DNA of 64,000 nt from Prorocentrum cordatum (Eukaryota; Sar; Dinophyceae; Prorocentrales; Prorocentraceae), in assembly GCA_963575745.1 (NCBI GenBank), contig CAUYUJ010000661.1, positions 35,426-99,425 on the forward strand. The letters are read 5' to 3'. Of the stretch, positions 11,001 through 21,704 are shown one piece after another. The position numbers and the translations under genes were made by a program. The notes under the pieces are model-generated. The model was not told the DNA's origin. It ran no database searches and worked only from the letters and a program-made list of their open reading frames with translations. Within the stretch, counting starts at the first letter, position 1; each line of letters opens with the position of its first letter.

Positions 11001-11278
11001 GGGGGAGAGGAGACGGCAGGGGGAGGACAATGAAGAGGAGGAGGACGAAGAAGAAGAAATAGAAGAGGATACGGAGAAGACGGGGGACGAGGAGAATGTG
11101 GAGGAGGAAGAGGACGACGATCGAGCTGTGTGACTTTTTCCCCACCAACATGTGTTATTGGGTCCTCGTTTTGAAAAGACAGCCCCCGCGTTCTCCTCCT
11201 CCTCCTCCTCCTCTCCTCTCCTCCTCCTCCTCCTCCTCCTCCCTCCTCCTCCTCCCTCCTCCTCCTCCCTCCTCCTTG
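11001..11278. repeat. opposed purine and pyrimidine tracts
   Basis: A GGA/GAA/GAG purine run on the given strand (about 11001-11121) is followed 75 bases later by a CCT run (11195-11278). The two are roughly complementary in composition and could fold back on each other. It is the only purine-on-plus tract in the first 15 kb. Confidence 0.75.
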
Positions 11279-11289
11279 CGTTTCACCCA

Positions 11290-12753
11290 CCCAGTACAGC
11301 GCTTCGTGGCTCCATACGGAGCTCCACCGAAGGCGCCAGTGGCAGGGTTCGGATGGCGGCCTCGGGTCAGTTCGGCACACTCCTCATGAAGATCGTGGCC
11401 CCATAAGGGAGCTCCACCGAAGGCGCCAGTGGCAGGGTTCGCATGGCGGCCTCGGGTCACATCGGCACACCCTTCACGAGGATCGTGGCCCCATAGGGAG
11501 CTCCACCGAAGGCTCCAGTGGCAGGGTTCGCATGACGGCCTCAGGCCATTTCGGCGCACCCCTCACGAGGATCGTGGCCCCATGGGGAGCTCCACCGAAG
11601 GCGCCAGTGGCAGGGTTCGCATGGCGGCCTCGGGCCATTTCAGCACACCCCTCACGAAGATCGTGGCCCCATAAGGGAGCTCCACCGAAGGCGCCAGTGG
11701 CAGGGTTCGCATGGCGGCCTCGGGCCATTTCGGCACACCCCCCTCACGAGGATCGTGGCCCATAGGGAGCTCCACCGAAGGCGCCAGTGGAAGGGTTCGC
11801 ATGGCGGCCTCGGGCCATTCCGGCACACCCCTCATGAGGATCGTGGCCCCATAAGGAGCTCCACCAAAGGCCCCTCCCAGTGGCAGGGTTTCGCATGGCG
11901 GCCTGCCGGCCATTTCGGCACACCCCCCTCACGAGTACCAGTGGCCCATAGGAAGCGTCCACCGAAGTCCCCCAGTGCAGGGTTCGCACGGCGGCCATCG
12001 GCCATTTCGGCACACCCCTCACGAGGATCGTGGCCCCATGGGGAGCTCCACCGAAGGCGCCAGTGGCAGGGTTCGCATGGCGGCCTCGGGCCAATTCGGC
12101 ACACCCGTCACGAGGATCTTGGCCCCATAGGGAGCTCCACCGAAGGCGCCAGCGGCAAGGTTCGCGCGGCGGCCTCGGGCCATGTCGGCACACCCCTCAC
12201 GTGGATCGTGTCCCCATAGGGAGCTCCACCGAAGACCCCCGGTGGCAGGGTTCGCACGGCGGCCTCGGGCCATTTCGGCGCACCCCTCTCGAGGACCGTG
12301 GCCCCATAGGGAGCTCCACAGAAGGCCCCCAAAGGCAGGGTTCGCACGGCGGCCTCGGGCCATTCCGGCACACCCCTCATGAGGATCGTGGCCCCATAAG
12401 GAGCTCCACCGAAGGCGCCAGCGGCAGGGTTCGCATGGCGGCCTCAGGCCAGTTCGGCACACCCCTCACGAGGATCGTGGCCCCATAAGGGAGCTCCACC
12501 GAAGGCGCCAGTGGCAGGGTTCGCACGGCGGCCTCGGGCCATTTCGGCACACCCCTCACGAGGATCGTGGCCCCGTAGGAGGCTCCACCGAAGGCCCCAC
12601 TGGCAGGGTTCGCATAGCGGCCTCGGGCCATTTCGGCACACCCCTCACGAGGACCGCGGCCCCACTGGAGCTCCACCGAAGGCGCCAGTGGCAGGGTTAG
12701 CATGGCGGCCCCGGGCCATTGCGGCACATCCCTCACGAGCATCGTGTCCCCAT
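11290..12753. repeat. 89-bp minisatellite, about 16 units
   Basis: Units of 89-91 bp share GGAGCTCCACCGAAGGCGCC, GTGGCAGGGTTCGCATGG, CGGCCTCGGGCCATTTCGGC and CACCCCTCACGAGGATCG (adjacent in that order). Copies are highly similar, with a few indels around 11880-11990. On the minus strand the unit translates as a 30-residue repeat (GATILVRGVPKWPEAAVRTL followed by PLAPSVELPY) that stays in frame for about four units next to the ORF at 12755-13144. Elsewhere single-base length changes switch the frame. Confidence 0.95.
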
Positions 12754-13144
12754 AGTTGTGCTGCTTCAACAACCGCGCCTGGGCGTCGTATTCCGCCTTG
12801 TCAACGTGCAACGCCACCTCCTCCCTCATGGCTCTCAAGGCCCTCTCCTGCTTCTGCTGCTCGGTGAGAAGGACGCCGTCCTTGTCGTCGTCGGTGCCCG
12901 CGAAGACGGCCACGAACGTGTCCCTGAGCATGTCGGGCTCAGGCGGGAAGCCGTGACCACATAGGGAACGCGGGCGAAGATGGCATTCACAATTGCGGTA
13001 TTCACAACTGCATATGGTTGGGTCCATCGCCAGGCTAATTTCTGATAGAATCTGGGCCGCTGGAGACCTCCACGCCAGGAGCAGACAGAGGACGAACGCG
13101 AAGCGGGACACAGGAGATCCGCGACGGTGCCTGAGTGCCTGCAC
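12377..13144 (-). CDS. putative secreted EF-hand-like protein running into a 30-aa repeat
   Basis: Minus-strand frame of 255 codons counted from a GTG at 13144; no in-frame ATG precedes it, and the first internal Met is at residue 40, so the true start or a 5' exon is unresolved. Residues about 15-30 (FAFVLCLLLAWRSPAA) look like a signal-peptide hydrophobic core. A Cys-rich stretch follows (CSCEYRNCEC). Residues 85-96 (DDDKDGVLLTEQ) match the EF-hand loop DxDxDG-hydrophobic pattern, with Phe81 at the expected place before the loop, but position 12 is Gln instead of Glu. A charged helix (KQERALRAMREEVALH) comes next. From residue 131 the protein is the translated 89-bp minisatellite. Calcium binding is family-based inference. 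The upstream half looks like real coding sequence; the repeat half may be intron, 3' sequence or a true repeat domain. Confidence 0.35.
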   Translation of the reverse strand: MQALRHRRGSPVSRFAFVLCLLLAWRSPAAQILSEISLAMDPTICSCEYRNCECHLRPRSLCGHGFPPEPDMLRDTFVAVFAGTDDDKDGVLLTEQQKQERALRAMREEVALHVDKAEYDAQARLLKQHNYGDTMLVRDVPQWPGAAMLTLPLAPSVELQWGRGPREGCAEMARGRYANPASGAFGGASYGATILVRGVPKWPEAAVRTLPLAPSVELPYGATILVRGVPNWPEAAMRTLPLAPSVELLMGPRSS

Positions 13145-13330
13145 GATGTGGGCGTGATAGATTGTCGGCTGCTGCCTTGTAGGGTTTCTGTACTCTTATG
13201 TGGGACCCCTCCTCCCTCTACCACCAGACAGCTGGCACCCCCCGCTCACGAGGCCACAATCCCTCGCGAATAAAACGATGGATCCACCACTAACCGACGT
13301 GGAACAAATGTATCCGCTTCCCGAGCTTCC
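13145..13330. other. upstream flank of the EF-hand-like ORF
   Basis: No feature recognised. In the minus-strand frame of the neighbouring ORF a TAA stop occurs near 13197-13199, so any further upstream coding part would have to be joined by splicing. Confidence 0.4.
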
Positions 13331-13850
13331 AAAACGGCCCAGACATGCAACCAAGGCAACAAAGATTGCCCAAGATGCCAAGATGCCTCGAAGGCGGACC
13401 CAAATGATTCTGAGGCGGCCGAATATATGCCCTCAAGACGGCCCAAAATGCCCCCAAGAGGCCCAAAAAGGCTTCAGGAGGACCTCCAACAGGGTCAAAG
13501 AAGCCAAATTCAGTGGTCTCCATGCGGTGCTGAATGAGATTCGCATTCTCGCCTGTTTCGAGGTTCCGTCAGCTCAACACACTGCAAGAAGCCTCCCCGA
13601 TGGCCCTGAGACAGCCCAAGGGGGCCCCAAGAGTTTGCAAAGATAGCCCAAGAGAACCGCGCCAGGGACAAAGAGAAATCCAAGATAGCCCCAAGAGGGC
13701 CCAAGAGGGCATCCCGCGAGACCCCAGCCAGCCTCAAAAGAGCTTGAGGCTACCCAAGACGGCGCCAAAACGGCCCCACGATGGCCCCAACGCACCCACC
13801 ATACGGCCAAGAGCACCCCACGACGGCCAAAGGGAGCCTGCGACGGCATT
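13331..13850. repeat. degenerate CCCAAGACGGCCC-type short repeat, copy 2
   Basis: Same vocabulary as 766-1061 (CAAGACGGCCCAAAATGCCC, CCCAAGAGGGC, CAAGAGCACCCC). Together the two show a dispersed family of short degenerate repeats, each lying before or after a TCC-rich region. Confidence 0.6.
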
Positions 13851-13857
13851 GCTGTTC

Positions 13858-13900
13858 TTTCTCCTTCTCCTCCTTCTCCTCCTTCTCCGTCTTCTCCTCC
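13858..13900. repeat. CTTCTCCTC tract at gap edge
   Basis: TCC/TTC pyrimidine repeat that runs directly into the assembly gap. Confidence 0.9.
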
Positions 13901-14000
13901 NNNNNNNNNNNNNNNNNNNNNNNNNNNNNNNNNNNNNNNNNNNNNNNNNNNNNNNNNNNNNNNNNNNNNNNNNNNNNNNNNNNNNNNNNNNNNNNNNNNN
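13901..14000. other. assembly gap, 100 N
   Basis: Exactly 100 unknown bases, a conventional placeholder size, between a CTTCTCCTC tract and a (CTA)n tract. The true length is unknown. The frames predicted across it are meaningless. Confidence 1.
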
Positions 14001-14159
14001 CTACTACTACTACTACTACTACTACCACTACTACTACATGTTCCTCCTTCTTCTCCTGCTCTTCCGCCTCGTCCTACTCCTGCTCCTCCTTCTCATTATC
14101 ATCACCTCCACCACCACCACCGCGTCCATCATCACCACCATCATCATCATCAGAAACAG

Positions 14160-14209
<50 letters not shown>

Positions 14210-14262
14210 ACATCAACGTCATCATCAACGTCATCATCATCAGCATCATCATCATCACCGTC
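14001..14262. repeat. (CTA)n, CCT-rich and (CAT)n microsatellites
   Basis: (CTA)n at 14001-14037, a CCT/CTT segment, then CAC/CAT repeats ending in a long (CAT)n run at about 14150-14262. Poly-Ile, poly-Asp, poly-Met and poly-Ser frames come from these. Confidence 0.95.
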
Positions 14263-15540
14263 CCAAGCCTGGAGACACGAGGTGTCACACGTGACAGCCT
14301 CGCGTGCCCGCTCGAACAATGCCCATTTGAAATGCGGGGCTGGCAGGGCGGCGGGACTTGCCGCAGGCAGCTGTCTAAACAGGAGGGGGAGCAAGGGAGA
14401 CGGGCAGTAGGCGTGTGCCTTCCCCCTCTCCTCTCCGAGTCCCTCCTCCGAGTCCCTCCTCCTCACTCCTCCCTCTCTCCTTTTTCCTCCCCACTGGCCT
14501 TTTCGGGCTACAGGACAACGCCAGGTCTGTATTGGTGGAGTCGTTGCCAAGACTTCATGGCCGGAAGACCAAGAACGCTGGCTCGGGCCAAATTCTCGCC
14601 ATGGGGGTCACCGACAAGGGGGGCAGGAGGAAGGACGGGAGGAAGACCTGAGGGAACACCACGTTTTCTGCTCCTCCCCTTCACTCTTCTGCGTACGCTC
14701 GCCCGCTTCGCTTGCCGTCCTTCTTTGGCGGCGAGCGAAGAGGGCAAATGGCAAGGACAAGGCCTTCTCAGAAGGCTCGGAAGTCCCCCGGCCTTCCGAA
14801 AAGTTCTCTGAGCCTTCCCCGAAGACAAAACAACAAATCTCAGAAGGCGCGAGGGATTCCGAAAAGTCCCGCCCCCCTGAGAGAAGGCCCTTTCCTTGTC
14901 ATGTCCCCCCTCGTTCACCGCCCCTTTTCCGATTCGCTCTATTGGTTCCCGTTCGTCCGCCCCTGGCTGCTGGACAATGCCCTTTTGTAGTCGTTGTCGG
15001 CCGCTCCCGAAAGGCCCCGTGGGCGGCCTGGGAGGCCCCTGTGGGGTCCTAGAGAAAGGCCTGGGAAACCCCCAGGAAGCCCCTGGGAGGCCCCCTGGGA
15101 AACCTGCGTTGGGGAAGCCAGGGTGGCCCCCTGAGACCCTGCAAAGACCTCGGAACAGCAACAAAAAAAAAAGGAAGGCCCAGCAGGAACAACAAACAAA
15201 AAACGAAACGAAACGAACCTTATAAGGAGACCTCCAGAGCGGCCGAAGGACGGCACAATTCAGGGCGCAAAAAGGGCCCCCAGAGGGCCCTAGAAAGCGC
15301 CGTCACGGACCAAAACGATTACGGGAGCAATCTTAAACGTCCACGGAACGTCCAGAGCTCATCATCGCCAGCGCTGACGTCATCTCAGTTTCGTCGTCGC
15401 GGTCTTCATCACAGCTGCCTGCACTCGCCCTCATCATTGTCACTGTCGTTGTCGTCGTCATTGAATTTGTCGTCTTCGCCGTCGTCCTCGAACTAGTCCA
15501 CTGATCGAAAGCACGGATGAGACAGCTGACACGGGATAAT
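14263..15540. other. no confident gene
   Basis: GC-rich mixed sequence. 14757-14815 resembles 1365-1430. Part of 15000-15120 repeats GGCCCCGTGGG/GGCCCCTGGGAGG-like words, as in degenerate short repeats. A short CGTCGT/CATCAT-rich stretch lies near 15380-15470. No domain recognised. Confidence 0.4.
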
Positions 15541-15900
15541 AAAAAGGAGGCAATGGGCAAAAGGTAAAGGAGGAAAAGCAAGAGACGGAGGAAAAGCACA
15601 AGACTTTGAATGATAGTACAAGAGAAAAGGATGACGACGAACAGGAGGGAAAGATCAGGAGAAAAAAAAAGCGAGAAGGAATGGCAGGAGGTGGCAGAGA
15701 AAGGAGAGAAGGGAGGACGGCAGAAAGAGAAGGAGGCGAGACATGAAAAGACGGGGATGATGACGAAGACTAGGACGTAAAAAAGAAGGAAAAGGAAAAG
15801 GATGACTTGACAAAGACGAGATGAAGACACCAGAGTATGATGATACGAAATTAGGTGGAGAAGACAAGTCGGAGAAAACACACGATGGAAAAGGAAAAGA
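15541..15900. repeat. purine-rich tract (GGA/GAA) on the plus strand
   Basis: Irregular AAGGAGGAAAAG-type sequence with almost no pyrimidine runs. The strand bias is opposite to that of the TCC tracts before 14.3 kb. Confidence 0.75.
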
Positions 15901-15952
15901 CAATTAAATTAGCCAGGTCTACAGGGTCAGCGGGGCACGCCCCTTGCCCATC

Positions 15953-16640
15953 CTTCCTTCATGTGCGGCGGAAGATGGGCATTGGGACTGGAACGGCGTT
16001 CGCGCGCGGTCTGGGGTGGAGCTTCAAGAAATCAATTGCGCGGCGGCGCGGCGAGACTACCGTTCTGCCTTCTCCCCAGCGGCCATTCTCACCCGGACCC
16101 GCTGGGATTCGGGAAGCCACGCGTACATCGTGCCCACGCAGGAATGCTACCTCCAAAGCGCATGCCCCCGCAACGAACGCATGGGCGACAGGTCGCCAGC
16201 TCGCGCGCAGCACCGCCCCCAAACGACCTGGCGAGTAAAAACTACGCGCCGCAGCGCGGCGGGGGCGCCGCTTTCAGGCAACATCTGCGCGGCACCGAAT
16301 TGAAACACACACTCTATGTTCGTCCGCGCCCGCTCGCGCATCGACGGATCGGCGAACTGAAGCTCCACCCGAAGGAGAGCCCCTTTGTCCAGGAGAACAC
16401 TTGCGAATCAAACGAAAGGAACAAATTTTACTTCCCGCGCGGGATGCGCGCCGCGTCCAACTCCCGCCACGTATTTTGCAACGTCGACGGGCCACGCGGT
16501 CGAGGCACGTCCTGCAAGAGTTCCCGCTCCTCTTCCATATTCACACCCTCGAGAGCAGCAACCTCTTCCCGAAAAGCTTCCGTGATCTTCGGAGCAAATC
16601 CCCCCCTACGCCACTGGCTCGACGGAAAGCCCCGGCGCCC
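15953..16640 (-). pseudogene. frame-broken coding region, unknown protein, 3' part
   Basis: Read on the minus strand from about 16610 down, one frame gives APKITEAFREEVAALEGVN and RPRGPSTLQNTWRELDAARI. The frame then shifts near 16435 to one encoding VKFVPFV, a TGA, FASVLLDKGALLRVELQFAD and RERARTNIECVFQFGAAQML. It shifts again near 16225 to a frame ending in FLKLHPRPRANAVPVPMP and a stop near 15959. The amino-acid composition and helix pattern are protein-like, whereas other frames are Arg/Pro/Ala-rich. At least two frame changes and one in-frame stop mean it is either a pseudogene or a gene with unrecognised introns or assembly indels. No family recognised. Confidence 0.4.
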
Positions 16641-18315
16641 CTCCCACGGCGCTTCTTGCGCAGCTTCTAGAGCTGGCCCCGCGACGCGGCAGCGATGGTC
16701 CTGAACTGAACGGCGACGGCATCATCCTTCTCCGTTCCCCCGTCCGCACACGCTCGCCAGCGCGCCTTTTCAGCGAGTGGGAGCGGCGAGAGCTGCTCCG
16801 CCCCGGCCACGCCGAGCTGCCGCCCTACCTCTTCCGAGGCTCCGAGCTGCACGCTGCCGACTCGGGCGAGCACGCTCGCGCGCAACCTCCTCGGGAACTC
16901 ATCCCACGCAGGAACGTCGCCCGCCCGCAGCCTCGCGAGAAATCCCCCTTCATCGGGCGCAGCAGCCACGAGTGGGCGCGCGGATGGACGCCGCCGCGCA
17001 CCAGCGACTACACGGGACCGCAACAAGCACGGACGATTCCGAACTTACCGCGAGCCCCCGAGGAGGCCACGCCGTCAGAAACGCCGGAGGCACCGCGCCG
17101 CAGCATCACGCCGACGATATGCTCCGAGAACAGATCCAGCGCGAAGTTGGCCACCATGGCCTGCACCACTGGATCAGCGGCCACCCGCTGCAACATTTCC
17201 TATCGACGGCAAGGCGGGCGCGTTCCCTTCGTGCAACTGCCATCCGCTCACGTCTGCGCCGTCGTACATCAGGGACACAACCACGTTCCGAGCGCCCGCA
17301 TTGTTCGGCGTTGTGAAAACCAAGTTAGCACCGAAGAAACGGGACTAACTCGCACTGATGCGGCGCGGCGCTGGCCGGCGCGCGCCTGACCCGACCACCT
17401 CGGACTTGCCGAGGAGCATGCTCCGCAGCGCGCTCTCCGCGTTCCGGGGGACAGCATCGCTGCTGAGGGCATCCTCCAGGCCGGCCCTCTTACCGAGCAC
17501 GGCCACGGCCCGAGCGAGCCCCTCGGACTGCAACGCGACGAGGTCCGCAAAGCTGTCCCCGAAGCGCTGCGCGCGCGCGAAATGCTCGGCCACAAGCAGC
17601 ACTGGGCCACCAAGTCGGCGCGCCGACGCCAGCGCGGCACGACCGATTCGACCCCGGGCGACGGAGCACCGAAATCGGGCGACGATGCCGCTTCGTCGCC
17701 TCGTCGACCTCGAACTCGAGCTAATCCGGCGCCATCAGATGCCGACACCACTCGTTGCGCGTCAGGCGCGCCCCTTCCAAGCCCGCACACCCTGTCCCCG
17801 CGCGGGAGAGCAGCGGGATCGAATGCGCCCCAGAAACCTGGGGGACATGCTGACCTCGCCCCGTTCCCGTAGGCACGGCGACATGGAGCGCGCGCCCGCC
17901 CCCCCGCGCATCGCCCGCGCCTCCTGCAGAAGCAACGTGCGCTGCGCACGTAGCGGCAACACCTGAAGGAGGACGCGCACCATGCAGCTCCTGGCGCGCC
18001 CTCTCCAACCGCTTCCGCACGGATCCCACATAGCACGGCAGGGCGGCCACTTGCGCATCTCTGGTTGCCTCCCCCAAGCGCCCGTCGAGATCCCGGTCTG
18101 ACAAAATTCCCCGCGCCCTCCAGCTGCCTCGCGCGCGACTCAACCCTCGCCTGCCCTGCCAAGGGCAGCCCCGCCTTCTGGAGGCTCGCCTGCTCCTGCT
18201 TGCACTGGCGGCGCAGGCCGCATTGCACGACGGCGCCCGCAACCACGGCGCAGCACTCGCCCTGCTCAGCAGCCAGGCCGCCGCCAGCGTCGCCGGCCGC
18301 CCCCACACACACACA
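16641..18315 (-). pseudogene. frame-broken coding region, unknown protein, 5' part
   Basis: Minus-strand coding signal moves through three frames. It includes a charged segment near 18230-18110 (KQEQASLQKAGLPLAGQARV), then LDGRLGEATRDAQVAALP near 18060, MVRVLLQVLPLRAQRTLLLQ near 17980, EHFARAQRFGDSFADLVALQ near 17590, NNAGARNVVVSLMYDGADVS near 17300, ADPVVQAMVANFALDLFSEH near 17170, and an ordered segment to 16667 (GDVPAWDEFPRRLRASVLAR). The 456-codon frame at 17269-18639 is only partly on the coding frame. Function unknown; it may be one gene with the 15953-16640 block. Confidence 0.4.
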
Positions 18316-18650
18316 CACCCTGTCTTCGTCGCAACCCGGATCGTCGACAGCGGACGCCGCCCACGCCACCGCGGCTTCGCACACTGACTCCGCTACGGCG
18401 GAAGACCCCGCCCACGCGACGTCTCCTCCGCCTGCGCGGCCATGCCAAAGCGCAACACAACCAGGGGAGCAGCACCCAGCCCCCCACGGCTTCCGCGGGG
18501 CCCACCGGGCGGAAGCATCGTTTATTCCTTTACAGATAAAGCTAAGAGCACCAGGAAGGCTTAACAAGATGACTCCAAAAATGAGTTTGTTGCGTCGATG
18601 CAAAATCATTTCCGCAAGGTCTTTCGATTGAAACACCACCGCTCAAGCCT
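18316..18650. other. no confident gene; preceded by short (AC)n
   Basis: A short CACACA run lies at about 18301-18319. The rest is GC-rich, then becomes AT-richer toward 18650, where the repeat-mosaic part of the window begins. Confidence 0.4.
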
Positions 18651-19260
18651 GAAGAATTGACCAGCTGCTTAGACATAAAATTACAAAAACCGCCAAGTTG
18701 CCACGTTGTCTCTCTGTGCCCGTATGCCTCTAAAGCTCATCTTTACCGAAGAGCTCCACGACGCACGTTTGCTCGGGGAGCTGGCGGGCTAGGAAAGTGC
18801 TCGTGGGAGACGCTTGCCAGGGCGCTGAAACGCATGCCTGAGGAGCTCGCTGGCTCCAGAAGCAAGCTTCGCAGAAGCATGCTTTCCAGGAGCTTCGACG
18901 GACCTTCTGGAAAGCTTCGAGGCACGCGCATTGGAAACGACTTGGAAAACGCTTCTCGGGACGCGCTGCCGACTCAAGCAGCCTGCCGCGGGGATGCCTG
19001 ACCGGGGGCCTTGGAGGGGAGCTGGCGTAGCCCTGCAGGCCCGCTTCTTCTCAACCCTTGAACCTCTCACAAGGAGCTCTCCGGAAACTCGTGCAGTCCG
19101 AAACCTGGGTAACAGGGCGTACCTCGTAGAGCTCTTCGACCGACAGGAGCTAGAAGAATCCAGGGAAAGGGCAGAGCTAGCTGGACGACCCAAACAAAAA
19201 GGACAATGTGGTGACCTGCGGTCGGTCGGTCGAATACTATTTGAAATTTAAAAGTATTGT
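18651..19260. repeat. diverged gamma-like and inverted alpha-like fragments
   Basis: 18750-19000 has the vocabulary of the gamma family at 37.5-39.2 kb (GAAGCTTCGC, CCAGGAGCTTC, GGAGCTCGCTGG). At 19116-19250 a minus-oriented alpha right end is visible: ACCTCGTAGAGCTCTTCG, then GAGCTAG...GAAT, AGAGCTAGCTGG and a body-like tail. These look like old copies of the repeats that dominate from 21.4 kb. Confidence 0.55.
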
Positions 19261-19339
19261 AAGAATCGAGATTCTTACGCCGAGCATTAACATCTTGAGA
19301 ACCCGCTGGTGAAAGCCGCAGGGCAGTAGCTGTAAATTT

Positions 19340-20260
19340 CTATAGATTCACTTCCAGGAACCGACCTCAGGAATAAAACATGCTGTCAAATGCCTGATAT
19401 CGGTCTGCTCCTCAGGCGATAAACGAAATACTTCTGACTTTCTGCAACTCTGTGGCACAAATGTTTGGTTTTTGATTTCATCAAGATTTAGAGAAGCTAC
19501 ACAAGCTTGATGTAGACCAATGGGTTCTGGGTTCAGCAGCACCAGGATCTATCATTCACATGATCCGAACACCTGAGATTGCCTTGCGCCCCAAGTTATG
19601 CTCGAAATTAAACGATTCACACGATGCAACTTTCTTTGGCACATGCCCGGGTGTTCGGCTCGATCTCGAGATATGTGCAGCTACAGAGGTGATGTATGCA
19701 CAAGGAGCTTGAACAGCATCTGAAGGTGTAGTCTAGAGATTAGGACTGCGATCGGTATGCTACTCGACCTTTGACCGAAAAACGCACTCTGCAACTCTTT
19801 TGACCAAATGTTCAGACTTGCTATGTGATCTCGACGTTCAGAACATCTACAGAGGTCTCACGTAGAAGGATAGGTTCAACGCGCGAGAACACATCGTTGA
19901 CATCGTCTATCATGTCAGCCAGAGATCTGCGTGCTTCTCTATCTCCAGAAACGACTCGCACTCTGGAACTCCGCTACATGCTAGGGTTTTCCATGATCTC
20001 GGGATTTGGAACAACCACACAGGCGCGATGTGCATCCATAGCTCCAGCAACAGTACCTTTAGTCTAGAGGATCAAAGCGCCTGACATCCGTCTGCAACAC
20101 AAGCGTTCGCAAAAAAACTATCTGCAATATGCAACTATTTGGGCCAGGTGCTCGGTTGTCTGACTTGACCTTGACATTCATCGCCTCTACAGAGGTTTGA
20201 CGTAGTCACAGACGTTCAGCACCGTAAATAACTTTCGCGCACATCGCTCAAAAGCCTGAG
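19340..20260. repeat. old tandem repeat with period of about 170 bp
   Basis: Diverged units recur with shared words: CTACACAAGCTTGATGTAG (about 19497), CTACAGAGGTGATGTA (19681), CTACAGAGGTCTCACGTAG (19849), CACACAGGCGCGATGT (about 20016) and CTACAGAGGTTTGACGTAG (20189), spaced by about 168-184 bases. GATCTCGA and CAACT occur at similar offsets. The period is close to the 175-bp satellite monomers further on, but sequence similarity to them is weak. Confidence 0.6.
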
Positions 20261-21360
20261 CGGTTTGCTCCTCGAGCAAGCGATTCTTGAGGCTGAAACT
20301 AATGTTCGCTTCCAATGAACTTCTTACACCAAATCCGACGCCGGAGAAATCGAAATCTGCGTCGGATTTCAGGAAGAGTCAGGAAAAAAAAACGACTAAA
20401 CACTAATTCGCACTTTCTTTGTTGTAGAATAGGGCACTTCCGCGGCTCCGGCTTCGTAGTATGAAAGCTTCTCAATGTCCCCAGGAGCCATCCGGGAACT
20501 TAATGAAAAAGCTCTGCGGCGTTGCAGTTGGAAGCGCGGGCCACGCTCCTGAAGACTAAGGACGGTGGAAAGCATACAATGAAAACTCAACACGCGCACA
20601 GCAAAGTTGCCGAGCGCAAATGATGTGTCGGTTTACCCTCCAGTAGCAAACCAGTCTCACCCGTGTCGACGCTTTAGACTGATGCTCTCGATGCAGCTGA
20701 AGCTATTGATGCATGAAACCTCTGTAGCAGTTCTAAATCTCCAGATTGAATCCATAAACCAAGCGCACGTGCGAAATATGGACTCAGGGCCCGCCACATC
20801 ACATGCTGCACTTCAACATGCTGCGTTCGACCTGAGATCGAGATGGCGAGTAAGAATAAGATCGAAGCTCCCCGTAAAATCCTATTCAAATACACCGTCC
20901 ACCATCTTCCAAAATATTTGTTCAACTGGAAATCTTTGGCGAACTAGCCCAGGAGCGATCCGTATCAATCTTAGCTTTCGCAGCATTGCTACGAAGGAAG
21001 CTCCGCGAGTCACGTTTAGAAGACGACCTTCAAGTCGACATTGTCCGGGTCGGGGAACTAGTTTGAAACTGTGCGCGACTTCCTCTAAGCGCATCTTGCC
21101 TAAGAGCTCTACGAGAACACATACGCTCATGAAGGTCTCTGACGTGGCTCTGGCAAGCATGCCTAGAGAGCTTACATATGGAAACGCGCGTGGAAGGCTT
21201 GCCCGGGCGCTACAAAGCACTTCCGCAGTCCGCAAGCAAAAAACCGAATAGCGCGGCGCCCCCACAAGCGTGCAAAGGCCTGGCGAAGCTCGCTGGAAGG
21301 ACTTGCGCAGTCGTAAAACCCAGATAGCAAAGCACTAAGCGCAGGCTCGCGGGGAACCAA
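20261..21360 (+). repeat. degenerate beta-like block and alpha/gamma fragments
   Basis: Near 20825-20875 the sequence CGACCTGAGATCGAGATGG then GCGAGTAAGAATAAGATCG matches the conserved terminal block of beta elements. At about 21050-21115 GTCCGGGTCGGGGAACTAG and AGAGCTCTACGAG match the alpha right end. 21130-21230 is gamma-like. No gene is supported; the 214-codon frame at 20607-21251 is made of these repeats. Confidence 0.55.
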
Positions 21361-21589
21361 GAGCCGGCGGTAAACCGCCAACCAAGTATTTTTGCGGCGT
21401 CGGTCTCGCGGTCAGGCCACGCGCGGGGCAGCGAACAGGCAAACGATAAGCCAAGAAAAACACCAACAACGCCGAGCCAGGATGGCTGGGGCATATAGGT
21501 ATCAATGGCCCGCCAATCCAATCTTTCCGAGAAATTGTATATATACGGAAGAAAAAACAAAAAGATCATCCGTCGAGATTGTTCTGCCA
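21361..21589 (-). mobile_element. HP left arm interrupted by a retroposon 3' end
   Basis: AGCCGGCGGTAAACCGCC then AACCAAGTA is the left arm of an HP hairpin. The right arm is missing, and TTTTTGCGGCGTCGGTCTCG follows instead. Downstream words (GGGGCAGCGA, AAGCCAAGAAAAAC, GCCGAGCCAGGATGGCTG) are shared with the retroposon at 24087, so both are copies of one family whose 3' end, in minus orientation, sits at the HP loop. Confidence 0.65.
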
Positions 21590-21650
21590 ACTGGGAGCTG
21601 GCGGCGAACCGTCAACCTCGGCCACCGCCGGGAACTCGCAGAGCTTCCTC
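21590..21650 (+). repeat. diverged HP hairpin module
   Basis: ACTGGGAGCTGGCGGCGAACC, then GTCAACC, then GCCACCGCCGGGAACTCGC and AGAGCTTCC: the complete HP plus S box with several changes, including weakened pairing in the stem. Confidence 0.75.
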
Positions 21651-21704
21651 GTGGAATGCAGGCGCGGCCATCTGCATTTCGCAAACGCGACGCCGCGGTT
21701 TCAT

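Noticed and set aside
11290-12753. Spliced-leader RNA gene array (GCCATTTCGGCACA resembles the dinoflagellate leader GCCATTTTGGCTCA)
   Set aside because: Two mismatches including the critical GGCTCAAG end, no GT donor after the motif, and the motif is only part of a longer unit translated as a 30-residue repeat. Probably coincidence.
1943-14262. Long open frames of poly-Leu, poly-Ser, poly-Glu, poly-Gly or poly-Pro
   Set aside because: They are translations of (TCC)n, (CTA)n and (CAT)n tracts, are open in several frames on both strands, and some cross the N gap.
17269-18639. 456-codon minus-strand ORF as one intact gene
   Set aside because: Only parts of it lie on the apparent coding frame. 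Better frames alternate within the region and the rest is Arg/Ala/Gly-rich sequence without domains.
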